Shown: piece after piece, positions 34,840-42,891 of the stretch
How the letters are laid out: each line of letters begins with the position of its first letter
Position numbering within the stretch: the first letter of the stretch is position 1
Origin: JAQBXX01 sp947085325
GTDB lineage: Bacteria > Pseudomonadota > Gammaproteobacteria > SURF-13
Assembly (NCBI GenBank): GCA_947085325.1
Contig: CAMTVY010000015.1
Span: 9,462-73,461, forward strand
Direction: 5' to 3'
Length of the DNA: 64,000 nucleotides
Program-made: the position numbers and the translations under genes
The notes under the pieces: model-generated
Databases searched by the model: none
What the model saw: only the letters and a program-made list of their open reading frames with translations
What the model was told of the DNA's origin: nothing

Positions 34840-35361
34840 ATGAAAGACATCCTCGCCAAGGCCGCGCAGATCAGGCTCGTGGTATTCGACGTGGACGGCG
34901 TGCTCACCGACGGCAGCCTGTATCTCGGCGATGACGGCCAGGAATACAAGGCCTTTCATTCGCGCGATGGCCATGGCATGAAGATGCTGAAGCAAACCGG
35001 CGTGCAGATCGCGGTGATTTCCGGGCGCACCTCGCAGGTGGTGGTGCATCGCATGGCCAATCTGGGCGTGGAGCATGTCTATCAGGGCCATCTGCACAAG
35101 CTGCCGGCCTTTGAGGCGTTGCTCGCCAAGCTGGGGCTGGCGGCAGAGCAAACTGCCTTTGTGGGCGATGACGTGGTGGATCTGCCGGTGATGCGTCGGG
35201 CAGGCCTCGCCATCGCGGTGCAGGATGCGCATCCGCTGGTCAAGACGCATGCGCACTGGCAAACGCCGAGCCTGGGCGGGCGTGGCGCGGCGCGCGATGT
35301 GTGCGAGCTCATCATGGAGGCGCAGGGGCATCTCGATGCGGAAATGCAGCGCTATCTGTGA
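34840..35361 (+). CDS. kdsC: 3-deoxy-D-manno-octulosonate 8-phosphate phosphatase
   Basis: The 173-aa HAD-family phosphatase releases Kdo from Kdo-8-P. The nucleophile motif is VVFDVDGVLTDG with the two Asp at 20 and 22; motif II is ISGRTS and motif IV is FVGDDVVDLPVM. The C-terminal GGRGAARDVCELI tail, needed for product release in KdsC, is present. I chose the ATG at 34840 from the family N-terminus; the open frame upstream runs through a long inverted repeat. Confidence 0.93.
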   Translation: MKDILAKAAQIRLVVFDVDGVLTDGSLYLGDDGQEYKAFHSRDGHGMKMLKQTGVQIAVISGRTSQVVVHRMANLGVEHVYQGHLHKLPAFEALLAKLGLAAEQTAFVGDDVVDLPVMRRAGLAIAVQDAHPLVKTHAHWQTPSLGGRGAARDVCELIMEAQGHLDAEMQRYL

Positions 35362-35963
35362 TGCGGTTACCGGCCCGACTGCACTTCAGGTTACCGGAGC
35401 GGCGCACGCTGGTGTTGATGCTGATACTCGCTCTGCTGGCCTTGCTGAGCCAGTGGCTGCTCAGCCTGAATGAGGCGGGCCGTGCGGGCAAGGAAGCCAC
35501 CCTGCGGCACGAACCGGATTATACGATGGAGAATTTTGTCATCACCGCCATGGATAGCACGGGTCAGCCCATGCATAAGTTGCAGGCCCCGCTCATGGTG
35601 CACTACGCCGACGATGGCAGCACCGAGTTCACGCGTCCCGCGCTGACGCTGTATCAGAAGGACGCGGCGCCGTGGGAGGTGCGTTCCGGGCGCGGCTGGA
35701 TGTCGAAGGATCGCAAGCGCATCCTGCTGCAGGACGAGGTGCTGATTGAAAATCCGGCGGCGCCCGCGAGCAGCATGTGGCGTCTCGAAACACGCGATCT
35801 CACGCTGTTGCCCGGGGAAGAGTACGCCGAAACCGCAGCACCGGTGACGATCACCGGACAGGCCAGCGTCACGCGAGGCGTGGGAATGCAGATATTCATC
35901 AAGCAGGGGCGGTTGAAATTGTTGTCCAAGGTGCGAGGCAGATATGAAGCAAAGAAACGCTAG
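35361..35963 (+). CDS. lptC: LPS export protein LptC
   Basis: The 200-aa bitopic inner-membrane protein has one N-terminal helix (about 14-36, LVLMLILALLALLSQWLLSL) and a periplasmic beta-jellyroll that receives LPS from LptBFG and hands it to LptA. Its start overlaps the kdsC stop by one base and its end overlaps lptA by 20 nt. Low sequence conservation is normal for LptC; the assignment relies on architecture and position. Confidence 0.9.
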   Translation: MRLPARLHFRLPERRTLVLMLILALLALLSQWLLSLNEAGRAGKEATLRHEPDYTMENFVITAMDSTGQPMHKLQAPLMVHYADDGSTEFTRPALTLYQKDAAPWEVRSGRGWMSKDRKRILLQDEVLIENPAAPASSMWRLETRDLTLLPGEEYAETAAPVTITGQASVTRGVGMQIFIKQGRLKLLSKVRGRYEAKKR

Positions 35964-36480
35964 GACGGTACTGTTGCTGCTGGGGCTTGGGTTCGCGGGC
36001 GGCGCGCAGGCGCTGTCGTCGGACAAGCAGCAGCCGCTCACGATCGAGGCCGATACGGTGGAGATCGATGACAAGTCCGGGGTGAGTATCTATAAGGGCA
36101 ATGTGGTCGCCGTGCAGGGCACGCTGGAGTTGAAGGCCGATACTGTGACGATATATAGCCCGAAGCGAGAGCTTGACAAGGTGGTTGCCGTGGGCAATCC
36201 GGCGCGCTACCAGCAGCGCCCGGACAACAAGGACGAGGATGTGCGTGCCAAGGCGCAGCGCATGGAGTATTACGCAGACAAGGGAAAGCTGATTCTGCTG
36301 GAGGGTGGGCACCTCTGGCAGGGCAAGGATGAGTTCAGCGGCAATCGCATTGAGTACGATACGCGGCGCGACGTGGTGAATGCCAGCATGTCGAGTACCG
36401 GCAAGGAACGGGTGCGCATCATCATCCAGCCGCGCGACAAGCCCGCGCCTGACGGTTCCGCGCCTGCGGCCAAGCCCTGA
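35944..36480 (+). CDS. lptA: LPS transport periplasmic bridge LptA
   Basis: The 178-aa protein has a signal peptide (VLLLLGLGFAGGAQA, cleavage near residue 23), then the OstA-like jellyroll (QPLTIEADTVEIDDKSGVSIYKGNVVAVQGTLE-type pattern; DNKDEDVRAKAQRMEYYADKGKLILLEG). It polymerises into the bridge that carries LPS across the periplasm. A Pro/Ala-rich tail ends the protein. Confidence 0.93.
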   Translation: MKQRNARTVLLLLGLGFAGGAQALSSDKQQPLTIEADTVEIDDKSGVSIYKGNVVAVQGTLELKADTVTIYSPKRELDKVVAVGNPARYQQRPDNKDEDVRAKAQRMEYYADKGKLILLEGGHLWQGKDEFSGNRIEYDTRRDVVNASMSSTGKERVRIIIQPRDKPAPDGSAPAAKP

Positions 36481-36491
36481 GCGCCGGGTTG

Positions 36492-37217
36492 ATGAGCCTG
36501 CTCTCGGCCCGTCATCTGGTCAAGCGCTACAAGTCGCGTAGCGTCGTCAATGATGTCTCGATCGAAGTCAGGAGCGGTGAGGTGGTCGGGCTGCTGGGCC
36601 CCAACGGCGCCGGCAAGACCACCTGTTTTTACATGATCGTCGGCCTCGTGCCCTGCGCAGGCGGCCAGATACTGCTGGACGAGTATGACCTGACCCACTA
36701 CCCCATGCATGCGCGCGCCCGGCTGGGGATAGGTTACCTGCCCCAGGAGGCGTCGGTGTTCCGCAAACTGACGGTGGCCGACAATATTTTGGCGATTCTG
36801 CAGACTCGGCCCGACCTCAACCCGGACGAGCAGGCCGAGGTGTGCGAGGATCTGCTGCGCGAGTTTCACATCACGCACCTGCGCGACAGCCTGGGCCAGA
36901 GCCTTTCCGGCGGCGAGCGCAGACGGGTGGAAATTGCCCGCGCGCTGGCTGCCGACCCCAGCTTCATCCTGTTGGACGAACCCTTCGCCGGGGTCGACCC
37001 ACTGTCGGTGTTGGATATTCAAACCATCATCAATCACTTGCGTGAACGCGGTATCGGCATCCTGATTACGGATCACAAGGTGCGCGAGACCTTGGGCATC
37101 TGCGCCCGCGCCTACATCATGAACGAGGGCCGGGTGATCGCCGAAGGCACGCCGGATGACATCCTCAGCCACTCCCATGTCAAGGAAGTCTACCTGGGGG
37201 AGCATTTCCGGCTCTGA
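36492..37217 (+). CDS. lptB: LPS export ABC ATPase LptB
   Basis: The 241-aa ATPase powers LPS extraction by LptFG. It has Walker A GPNGAGKTTC, Q-loop LPQEASVF, signature LSGGERRR, Walker B FILLDEPFAGVD and the switch His in ITDHKVRE. It starts 11 bp after lptA; a TTG immediately before the ATG was not used. lptF and lptG are not in this window, as usual. Confidence 0.96.
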   Translation: MSLLSARHLVKRYKSRSVVNDVSIEVRSGEVVGLLGPNGAGKTTCFYMIVGLVPCAGGQILLDEYDLTHYPMHARARLGIGYLPQEASVFRKLTVADNILAILQTRPDLNPDEQAEVCEDLLREFHITHLRDSLGQSLSGGERRRVEIARALAADPSFILLDEPFAGVDPLSVLDIQTIINHLRERGIGILITDHKVRETLGICARAYIMNEGRVIAEGTPDDILSHSHVKEVYLGEHFRL

Positions 37218-37303
37218 ATCGGGTACTATTGAAGTTGGCATGAGATTTGCCATAACCTGCGTAAACTCCCTCAATAACAGACCGCAGGCACGGGCACCTG
37301 ACT

Positions 37304-38779
37304 ATGAAACAATCAATGCAACTCCGTCTTGGACAGCACCTCACCATGACACCGCAGTTGCAGCAGGCGATACGCCTGTTGCAGCTCTCCTCCATGGAAT
37401 TGCATACGGAAATCCAGCAGGCGCTGGATTCCAACCTGATGCTGGAGCTGGACGAGGACGATAGCGCCGGGTTTGCGAGCGCGGAACAGTCCGCCTACGC
37501 GATGGAGGCCCCGGCGCAGGCCGGGATGGAGGCTGCCGGGAGCGAGCACGACGGCTACGAGGAACGTCATCAGGATCAGGCAGTGGATACGCTGTGGGAG
37601 GATGATGCCTATGACGTGAAGACCGCCTACACGCATGCTCAGGATCCGGATAGCCGCGGCTATGAGCCCCAGGACGCTGCCACGGAAAGCCTGCGCGATC
37701 ACCTCGCGTGGCAGATGCGGCTGACACCGTTTTCCGATACCGACATGATGATTGCCGCCGCCCTCATTGATTCCATCAGCGATAGCGGCTACCTCAACAG
37801 CTCGATCGAGGATATCCAGTCAGGCCTGCTGAGTATGCTGGCCGAAGAAGACGTGACGCTGGAAGCTATCGAGGCCGTGCTGCACCGGGTGCAGAACTAT
37901 GACCCGGTCGGCGTGGGGGCCCGCGATCTGCGTGAATGCCTGTTGCTTCAGCTGTATCAATGTCCCAAGGATACCCCCTGGCTGGAGCAGGCCAAGCGCC
38001 TGGTCGGCGACGATCTGTCACTGCTTGCCAGCCACGACTATGCCCAGTTGCGTCGCCGTCTTGGCGTCACCGAGGATGAGCTGCGCGCGGTCATTGCACT
38101 TGTGCATGGTCTCAATCCGCGCCCGGGCGAACAGGTGACTGAAAACCAGGCCGAATACATTACGCCCGACGTCTACGTGAAGAAGCATCGGGGCGCCTGG
38201 CAGGTATTTCTCAATCAGGGCGCGTCACCACGCGTGCGCATCAACCACCAGTATGCAGGCCTGATCCGGCGGGCCGACAACAGTACGGACAATTCCACCC
38301 TGAAAAACCACTTGCAGGAGGCGCGCTGGTTTATCAAGAGCCTGCAAAGCCGAAACGAAACCCTGCTCAGGGTCGCAACCTGCATTGTAGAGCGGCAGCA
38401 GGGCTTTCTGGAACACGGCGAAGAGGCCATGAAGCCACTGGTATTGCGCGACATAGCCGAGACGCTGGGCATGCACGAATCGACCATCTCACGCGTGACC
38501 CGGCAGAAATTCATGCACACTCCGCGCGGCATCTTTGAACTCAAGTATTTCTTCTCCAGTTGTGTCAGCACCGACACCGGCGGCGAGTGCTCCGCCACCG
38601 CCATACGCGCGGTAATCAGGAAGCTGGTGGCGGCCGAGCACACGGCCAAGCCCCTGAGCGACAACAAGATCGCCGGGATACTGGTCAAGCAGGGCATTAA
38701 CGTTGCACGGCGAACTGTGGCAAAATACAGGGAGTCGCTGACCATCCCGCCCTCCAACGAGCGCAGGCGTATGGCCTAG
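37304..38779 (+). CDS. rpoN: RNA polymerase sigma-54 factor
   Basis: The 491-aa protein has all three regions: the Gln-rich activator-responsive region I (LRLGQHLTMTPQLQQAIRLL), an acidic, Asp/Glu-rich region II (about 45-115), and region III with the core-binding part, the helix-turn-helix (LGMHESTISRVTRQK) and the RpoN box ARRTVAKYRE (468-477) that reads the -24 element. One likely target in this window is the pilA promoter at 25090-25105. Confidence 0.97.
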   Translation: MKQSMQLRLGQHLTMTPQLQQAIRLLQLSSMELHTEIQQALDSNLMLELDEDDSAGFASAEQSAYAMEAPAQAGMEAAGSEHDGYEERHQDQAVDTLWEDDAYDVKTAYTHAQDPDSRGYEPQDAATESLRDHLAWQMRLTPFSDTDMMIAAALIDSISDSGYLNSSIEDIQSGLLSMLAEEDVTLEAIEAVLHRVQNYDPVGVGARDLRECLLLQLYQCPKDTPWLEQAKRLVGDDLSLLASHDYAQLRRRLGVTEDELRAVIALVHGLNPRPGEQVTENQAEYITPDVYVKKHRGAWQVFLNQGASPRVRINHQYAGLIRRADNSTDNSTLKNHLQEARWFIKSLQSRNETLLRVATCIVERQQGFLEHGEEAMKPLVLRDIAETLGMHESTISRVTRQKFMHTPRGIFELKYFFSSCVSTDTGGECSATAIRAVIRKLVAAEHTAKPLSDNKIAGILVKQGINVARRTVAKYRESLTIPPSNERRRMA

Positions 38780-38808
38780 ATTTTTCTTCCACCTAAGGAG
38801 CCCGATTC

Positions 38809-39135
38809 ATGAACCTCAGCCTCAGTGGCCATCATGTTGAGATTACCCCCGCCTTACGCGCCTATCTTACGAACAAGCTTGAACGTGTGCAGCGGCACTT
38901 CGACCATGTGACCGACATGACCGTGGTGCTGTCAGTCGAAAAGCTGCGCCAGAAGGCGGAGGCCACCCTGCACGTGAGTGGTGCGAGCCTGCATGCGGAC
39001 GCGGAAGACGGCGACATGTACGCGGCGATAGACGCGCTGGTGGACAAGCTCGACCGCCAGATCAAGAAGCACAAGGAAAAGCTTACGGATCACCACCGCT
39101 CCGAAGGCGCGCTGAAAAACCAGCAGCACAGCTAA
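38809..39135 (+). CDS. hpf: Ribosome hibernation promoting factor, short form
   Basis: The 108-aa protein binds the decoding channel of idle 70S ribosomes. It begins MNLSLSGHHVEITPALRAYL and has the conserved basic C-terminal helix (VDKLDRQIKKHKEKLTDHH). It is the short type, without the C-terminal dimerisation domain of the long form. Position directly after rpoN is classical. AAGGAG lies before the ATG. Confidence 0.95.
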   Translation: MNLSLSGHHVEITPALRAYLTNKLERVQRHFDHVTDMTVVLSVEKLRQKAEATLHVSGASLHADAEDGDMYAAIDALVDKLDRQIKKHKEKLTDHHRSEGALKNQQHS

Positions 39136-39142
39136 GGGCGGC

Positions 39143-39172
39143 CCAGACCTCGCCGTTCGTGGCGAGGTCTGG
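39143..39172 (+). promoter_or_regulatory. 12-bp perfect hairpin before ptsN
   Basis: CCAGACCTCGCC-GTTCGT-GGCGAGGTCTGG is a perfect, G+C-rich 12-bp stem with a 6-nt loop. It sits between hpf and ptsN, ends 12 nt before the ptsN ATG and nearly touches its GGAG. There is no U tract, so it is not a standard terminator. It could be an mRNA-stability or processing element, or a translational control point. Confidence 0.7.
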
Positions 39173-39184
39173 TTCCGGAGCCAC

Positions 39185-39646
39185 ATGCAGATTACCGACC
39201 TCATTATCCCGCAACGCATCGCCTGTCACGCCCGTGGTGCGAGCAAAAAACGCGCATTGGAACTGTTGAGCGAGCTGCTGGCCCATGCGGAGACCGGGCC
39301 TGACGCACAGGACATCTTCAATAGTCTGGTGGCGCGTGAGCGTCTGGGTGGCACCGGTCTGGGGCATGGCTTTGCGCTGCCGCATGGGCGGATGCAGGGG
39401 GGCCTGCGGCCCATCGGCGCCTTTGTCCAGCTGGTCGACGGGGTTGACTTTGATGCGCCGGACAAACAACCGGTCGACCTGCTGTTTGCCCTGCTGGTGC
39501 CGGAGGAATGCACCGAGGAGCACCTGCGGATACTCGCCCTGCTGGCGGAGATGTTCAACGATAAGGGCCTGCGTGCCGAGTTGCGGGCCGCTGATTCAAG
39601 CGCAGCCCTGTACGATATTATCAGGGACTGGCGCCCCGCCGCCTGA
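39185..39646 (+). CDS. ptsN: Nitrogen-PTS enzyme IIA (EIIA-Ntr)
   Basis: The 153-aa EIIA of the fructose/mannitol type has the phospho-acceptor His67 in GHGFALPHGRM. It belongs to the regulatory phosphorelay PtsP-NPr-PtsN, which acts on potassium transport, the stringent response and sigma-54-linked functions rather than on sugar uptake. It is followed after 6 bp by the HPr-kinase-like gene. Confidence 0.94.
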   Translation: MQITDLIIPQRIACHARGASKKRALELLSELLAHAETGPDAQDIFNSLVARERLGGTGLGHGFALPHGRMQGGLRPIGAFVQLVDGVDFDAPDKQPVDLLFALLVPEECTEEHLRILALLAEMFNDKGLRAELRAADSSAALYDIIRDWRPAA

Positions 39647-39652
39647 GGCACG

Positions 39653-40195
39653 ATGCCCCTGCGCACATCCAGCGTGACGCTGCACGGCGTGTTCATGGAT
39701 ATCCTGGATACGGGCGTATTGCTGTGCGGCGCCAGTGGTACCGGCAAGGGCGAGTTGGCGCTGGAGTTGATCACGCGCGGACACCGTCTGGTGGCCGACG
39801 ATGCGCCGGAATTCAGGGCCGAGGGTGGTGTGGCGGAAGGCTTGTGCCCGCCGCTGCTGCAGGACATGCTGGAGGTGCGCAGCCTGGGGGTGCTCAATAT
39901 CCGCGCACTGTTTGGTGAGCGTGCCGTTGCGCCTAAAGCGACGCTGGCGCTCGTGGTGCGGCTGCAGCGTGCTGTAGCCGGCGCACAGCGTTCGCTGACG
40001 CCGGATTGCCGCGATTGCCAGGTGCTGGGCCATACTCTGCCGGAGATCGTGCTGCCGCTCCTGCCGGGACGCAACGCCGCCCTGCTGGTTGAAACCCTGG
40101 TACGTGACTTCAGGCTGCGCCGCGCGGGCTATGACGCCGCCGAGGATTTCGTCCAGCGCCAGCACACGTGCCTGAGGCGTATGGGGGAGGCATGA
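39653..40195 (+). CDS. Short HPr kinase/phosphorylase-like protein (catalytic domain only)
   Basis: The 180-aa protein aligns with the C-terminal catalytic half of HprK (normally about 310 aa): LHGVFMDILDTGVLLCGASG, the P-loop, ELALELITRGHRLVADD and the signature EVRSLGVLNIRALFG. The N-terminal domain is missing and there is no room for it after ptsN. The P-loop reads GASGTGKGE (26-34), with Gly where HprK has the Mg-binding Ser of GKSE. It may therefore have altered or no kinase activity, or be phosphorylase-biased. Its expected substrate HPr, with Ser46, is encoded two genes downstream. Confidence 0.82.
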   Translation: MPLRTSSVTLHGVFMDILDTGVLLCGASGTGKGELALELITRGHRLVADDAPEFRAEGGVAEGLCPPLLQDMLEVRSLGVLNIRALFGERAVAPKATLALVVRLQRAVAGAQRSLTPDCRDCQVLGHTLPEIVLPLLPGRNAALLVETLVRDFRLRRAGYDAAEDFVQRQHTCLRRMGEA

Positions 40196-41049
40196 AGCTT
40201 GTCATCGTTACCGGGCTTTCGGGCTCCGGTAAAAGCACCGCCCTGCAGTCGCTCGAAGACCTGGGCTACTACTGCATCGACAACCTGCCGGTCAGCCTGC
40301 TGCCTGCCTTTGCCGCGCAACTGGCAAAAGAGATGCAGCATGGGTATGAGAATGCTGCGGTCGGTATCGACGCCCGCACCCTCGCGGATGACCTGCAGCT
40401 CGTGCCGCAGCTGCTGGAAGAAATTTCGCACAGCGGTCTGCTGTGCGAAATGGTGTTCCTGGATGCCGACGACAAGATACTGCTCAAGCGTTTCAGTGAA
40501 ACACGGCGCAAGCATCCGCTGTCGCGCTTAGGCATGCCGCTGGCCGAGGCCATCGCCTATGAGCGCAGATTGCTGACGTCCATGTTCACGCATGCGAGCA
40601 TCAATCTCGATACCAGTGACACCAATCTGCATCAGTTGCGGGAGTTGATACGTAGCCGGATGGGCAAGACAGGGCGCAGTGTCATGGCGGTGCTGTTCCT
40701 GTCTTTCGCCTACAAAAAGGGCATACCAGCGGATGCCGATTTCGTGTTTGACCTGCGCTGCCTGCCCAATCCGCACTGGCAGCAGGCGCTGCGCCCATTG
40801 AGCGGGTTGGATGTCCCGGTTGCGGCCTATCTGGACGAGCAACCCCGGGTCGGGCAAATGCGTGCCGAGCTGGTAACCTTTCTCGAACACTGGGCGCCTG
40901 CTTTCGAGGCGGAGAATCGCAGTTATATGACGGTGGCGCTGGGGTGTACCGGCGGCCAGCACCGTTCGGTGTATATGGCGCAATGTCTTGCCGATCATTT
41001 CAGCAAAATGCGCGATAATGTGCAGGTGCGACATCGAGACCTCACATGA
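40192..41049 (+). CDS. rapZ: RNase adapter RapZ
   Basis: The 285-aa nucleotide-binding protein has Walker A GLSGSGKST (8-16), a GYYCIDNLP loop, and the C-terminal RNA-binding domain with the conserved CTGGQHRSVY segment. In enterics it delivers the small RNA GlmZ to RNase E and senses glucosamine-6-P; outside enterics its targets are less known. The ATG at 40192 overlaps the preceding stop by 4 nt. Confidence 0.95.
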   Translation: MKLVIVTGLSGSGKSTALQSLEDLGYYCIDNLPVSLLPAFAAQLAKEMQHGYENAAVGIDARTLADDLQLVPQLLEEISHSGLLCEMVFLDADDKILLKRFSETRRKHPLSRLGMPLAEAIAYERRLLTSMFTHASINLDTSDTNLHQLRELIRSRMGKTGRSVMAVLFLSFAYKKGIPADADFVFDLRCLPNPHWQQALRPLSGLDVPVAAYLDEQPRVGQMRAELVTFLEHWAPAFEAENRSYMTVALGCTGGQHRSVYMAQCLADHFSKMRDNVQVRHRDLT

Positions 41050-41447
41050 CCATCGGCCTGCTGATCATCACCCACAACCACATTGGCGATGACCTGATCG
41101 CCACAGCCACGGCCATGCTGGGCCTGTGTCCGTTGTCCACCGAAGCGCTCGCGGTCACGCAGAACGCCGATCCGGAGGCCACCTTGCGCAAGGCACGGCA
41201 ATGCGTCGAGACGCTCGATCAGGGTAATGGTGTACTGGTGCTGACTGATATCTACGGCTCCACGCCGAGTAATATCGCCTGCCAGCTGATTGAGGGCGAG
41301 CGTGTGCAGGTGGTGTCCGGTGTCAATCTGCCGATGCTGATCCGCATCCTGAATTATCCGCAGCTCAGTCTGCCGGAACTGACGGAAAAAGCCCTCTCCG
41401 GCGGCAGGGATGGTGTGTTGTGCTGCAATCCTGAGTGCGGAGGATAG
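41046..41447 (+). CDS. PTS EIIA of the mannose (ManX) family
   Basis: The 133-aa single-domain EIIA-Man has His10 in LLIITHNHIGDDLI as the expected phosphoryl acceptor, and the LTDIYGSTPSNIA and VVSGVNLPMLIRIL segments. No EIIB, EIIC or EIID sugar transporter genes are present, so it belongs to a regulatory PTS. It overlaps rapZ by 4 nt and precedes the HPr gene by 3 nt. Confidence 0.92.
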   Translation: MTIGLLIITHNHIGDDLIATATAMLGLCPLSTEALAVTQNADPEATLRKARQCVETLDQGNGVLVLTDIYGSTPSNIACQLIEGERVQVVSGVNLPMLIRILNYPQLSLPELTEKALSGGRDGVLCCNPECGG

Positions 41448-41450
41448 GCG

Positions 41451-41720
41451 TTGCTGCGGCGTGAGGTGGTCATCTGCAACAAGCTCGGACTGCACGCCCG
41501 CGCGGCGGCGAAGTTTGTCACCTTGGCGGCACAATTTACGTGTGAAGTGCGATTGGAGCGCGGTGGGCGCGAGGTCAATGGCAAAAGCATCATGGGCGTG
41601 ATGATGTTGGCGGCGAGCCAGGGTACCCAGCTGCACCTCGTTGCCTCCGGCGCGGACGAGCTGCTTGCGCTGGAGCAGCTGGAACAGCTCATCGGCGAGC
41701 GGTTTGGCGAGACCGATTGA
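41451..41720 (+). CDS. ptsH: Phosphocarrier protein HPr
   Basis: The 89-aa HPr has His15 in NKLGLHARAAAKF, the site phosphorylated by enzyme I, and Ser46 in NGKSIMGVMML, the site used by HPr kinase. Translation uses a TTG start, supported by GGAGG 7 nt upstream and the absence of any in-frame ATG before the conserved N-terminus. In related genomes an enzyme I gene follows; here a 177-bp structured gap and corA follow instead. Confidence 0.93.
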   Translation: MLRREVVICNKLGLHARAAAKFVTLAAQFTCEVRLERGGREVNGKSIMGVMMLAASQGTQLHLVASGADELLALEQLEQLIGERFGETD

Positions 41721-41743
41721 AACGGACATTATGTGTCAACAAA

Positions 41744-41868
41744 AGCGGCGTAACTGCCGCTAAAGTATTGCCTCACCTGCGCGGGCCGCTTACCATGACG
41801 CGAGCAAGCGGCGACACTGCATTGTGCGACAGACAGTCTGTTTCCAGCAGGGCGCCAGCAACAGACTG
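41744..41868 (+). promoter_or_regulatory. Structured leader upstream of corA
   Basis: The 177-bp gap before corA contains an AGCGGC/GCCGCT hairpin (41744-41761), a 13-bp palindrome ACAGAC-A-GTCTGT (41829-41841), and a 9-bp perfect pair CAGTCTGTT (41834-41842) with AACAGACTG (41860-41868). The last two share bases and cannot form together, which is the hallmark of a switch or of an operator plus hairpin. I cannot match it to the known Mg-sensing M-box or mgtA leader. Confidence 0.4.
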
Positions 41869-41897
41869 TATCCCAGAGCACTACCAGGGTAGAGCAC

Positions 41898-42845
41898 ATG
41901 ATTACCACATTTGTACTGCATGAGGGGCGTCTGGAGCAGCGGCAGATAGGCGGCATGGACGAGCTTGATCGCCAGGCGCTGTGGGTGGACATTGTCCAGC
42001 CTACAGAAGCCGAGCTTGCCTGGGTGCAACAGGTCTATAATCAGGCCTTGCCCACGCCGGACGAGGTCGCCGAGATTGAGGCCAGCGCACGCTTTTACCA
42101 GGATGAAGACGGTCTCCATATCCACTCCTATTTTCTGCATGACTTCGAGGATCGTGCGCGCAACATCACGGTGGCTTTTACCCTGAATCAGGGGCGGCTG
42201 TTCACGCTGCACGACGAAGATTTGCTCACCTTTCGCGTCTATCGTATGCGTGCTCGCCGTCAGGCCGGGCTGGCGGATGATGCCATGACGATCATGCTCA
42301 ACCTGTTCGAGACCAAAGTGGAGCGCCTGGCGGATACGCTGGAGCGGTTGCAGGCCGATCTTGAGGTGCTGAGCCAGACGGTGTTCAGCACTGCGGAGAA
42401 AGACATGGGGGTGGTGCTCACGCGCATTGCGGCGAGTGAAGACATGAATGGCACAGCCCGCCTCAGCATGATGGACAAACAGCGTACGCTGTCATTTCTG
42501 CTGCGGCGCGGTGATTTCAGCGCCGTGCAGACACAGCAGCTGCGGGAAATTCTCAAGGATATCGAATCGCTCATCGCGCATTCTGCCTTTCTGTATGAAA
42601 AGGTAAACCTGTTGATGGACGCCGGCATGGGAATGATCAATATCGAGCAGAACAAGATCATCAAGATATTCTCGATTGCGGCGGTGGTGTTTCTGCCGCC
42701 GACCCTGGTCGCCAGTATCTACGGCATGAACTTCAGGCTCATGCCGGAGCTGGGCTGGGAGTGGGGATATCCTATGGCCATTGTGTTGATGGTTCTGTTT
42801 GGTGCTGCGCCCTACTGGTATTTCAAGCGCAAGGGCTGGCTGTAG
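41898..42845 (+). CDS. corA: CorA-family divalent cation transporter
   Basis: The 315-aa protein has a cytoplasmic N-terminal alpha/beta domain (LWVDIVQPTEAELAWV), a long stalk helix (about 150-255) and two C-terminal transmembrane helices. The pore signature YGMNF lies near residue 275, followed by a LMPELGWEWGYP loop. It carries Mg2+ (also Co2+/Ni2+) inward. A short basic tail KRKGWL ends the protein. Confidence 0.94.
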   Translation: MITTFVLHEGRLEQRQIGGMDELDRQALWVDIVQPTEAELAWVQQVYNQALPTPDEVAEIEASARFYQDEDGLHIHSYFLHDFEDRARNITVAFTLNQGRLFTLHDEDLLTFRVYRMRARRQAGLADDAMTIMLNLFETKVERLADTLERLQADLEVLSQTVFSTAEKDMGVVLTRIAASEDMNGTARLSMMDKQRTLSFLLRRGDFSAVQTQQLREILKDIESLIAHSAFLYEKVNLLMDAGMGMINIEQNKIIKIFSIAAVVFLPPTLVASIYGMNFRLMPELGWEWGYPMAIVLMVLFGAAPYWYFKRKGWL

Positions 42846-42891
42846 CCGACACCGTTTCTGTCCGTCTTTCTGTAAACAGGTAGCTGAACTT

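Noticed and set aside
41721..41897. M-box or mgtA-type magnesium riboswitch before corA
   Set aside because: The conserved helices and loops of those classes are not recognisable; only unrelated palindromes are seen.
41717..41923. 68-codon open frame between ptsH and corA
   Set aside because: It overlaps the structured leader and the corA start; no homologous look and no ribosome-binding site.
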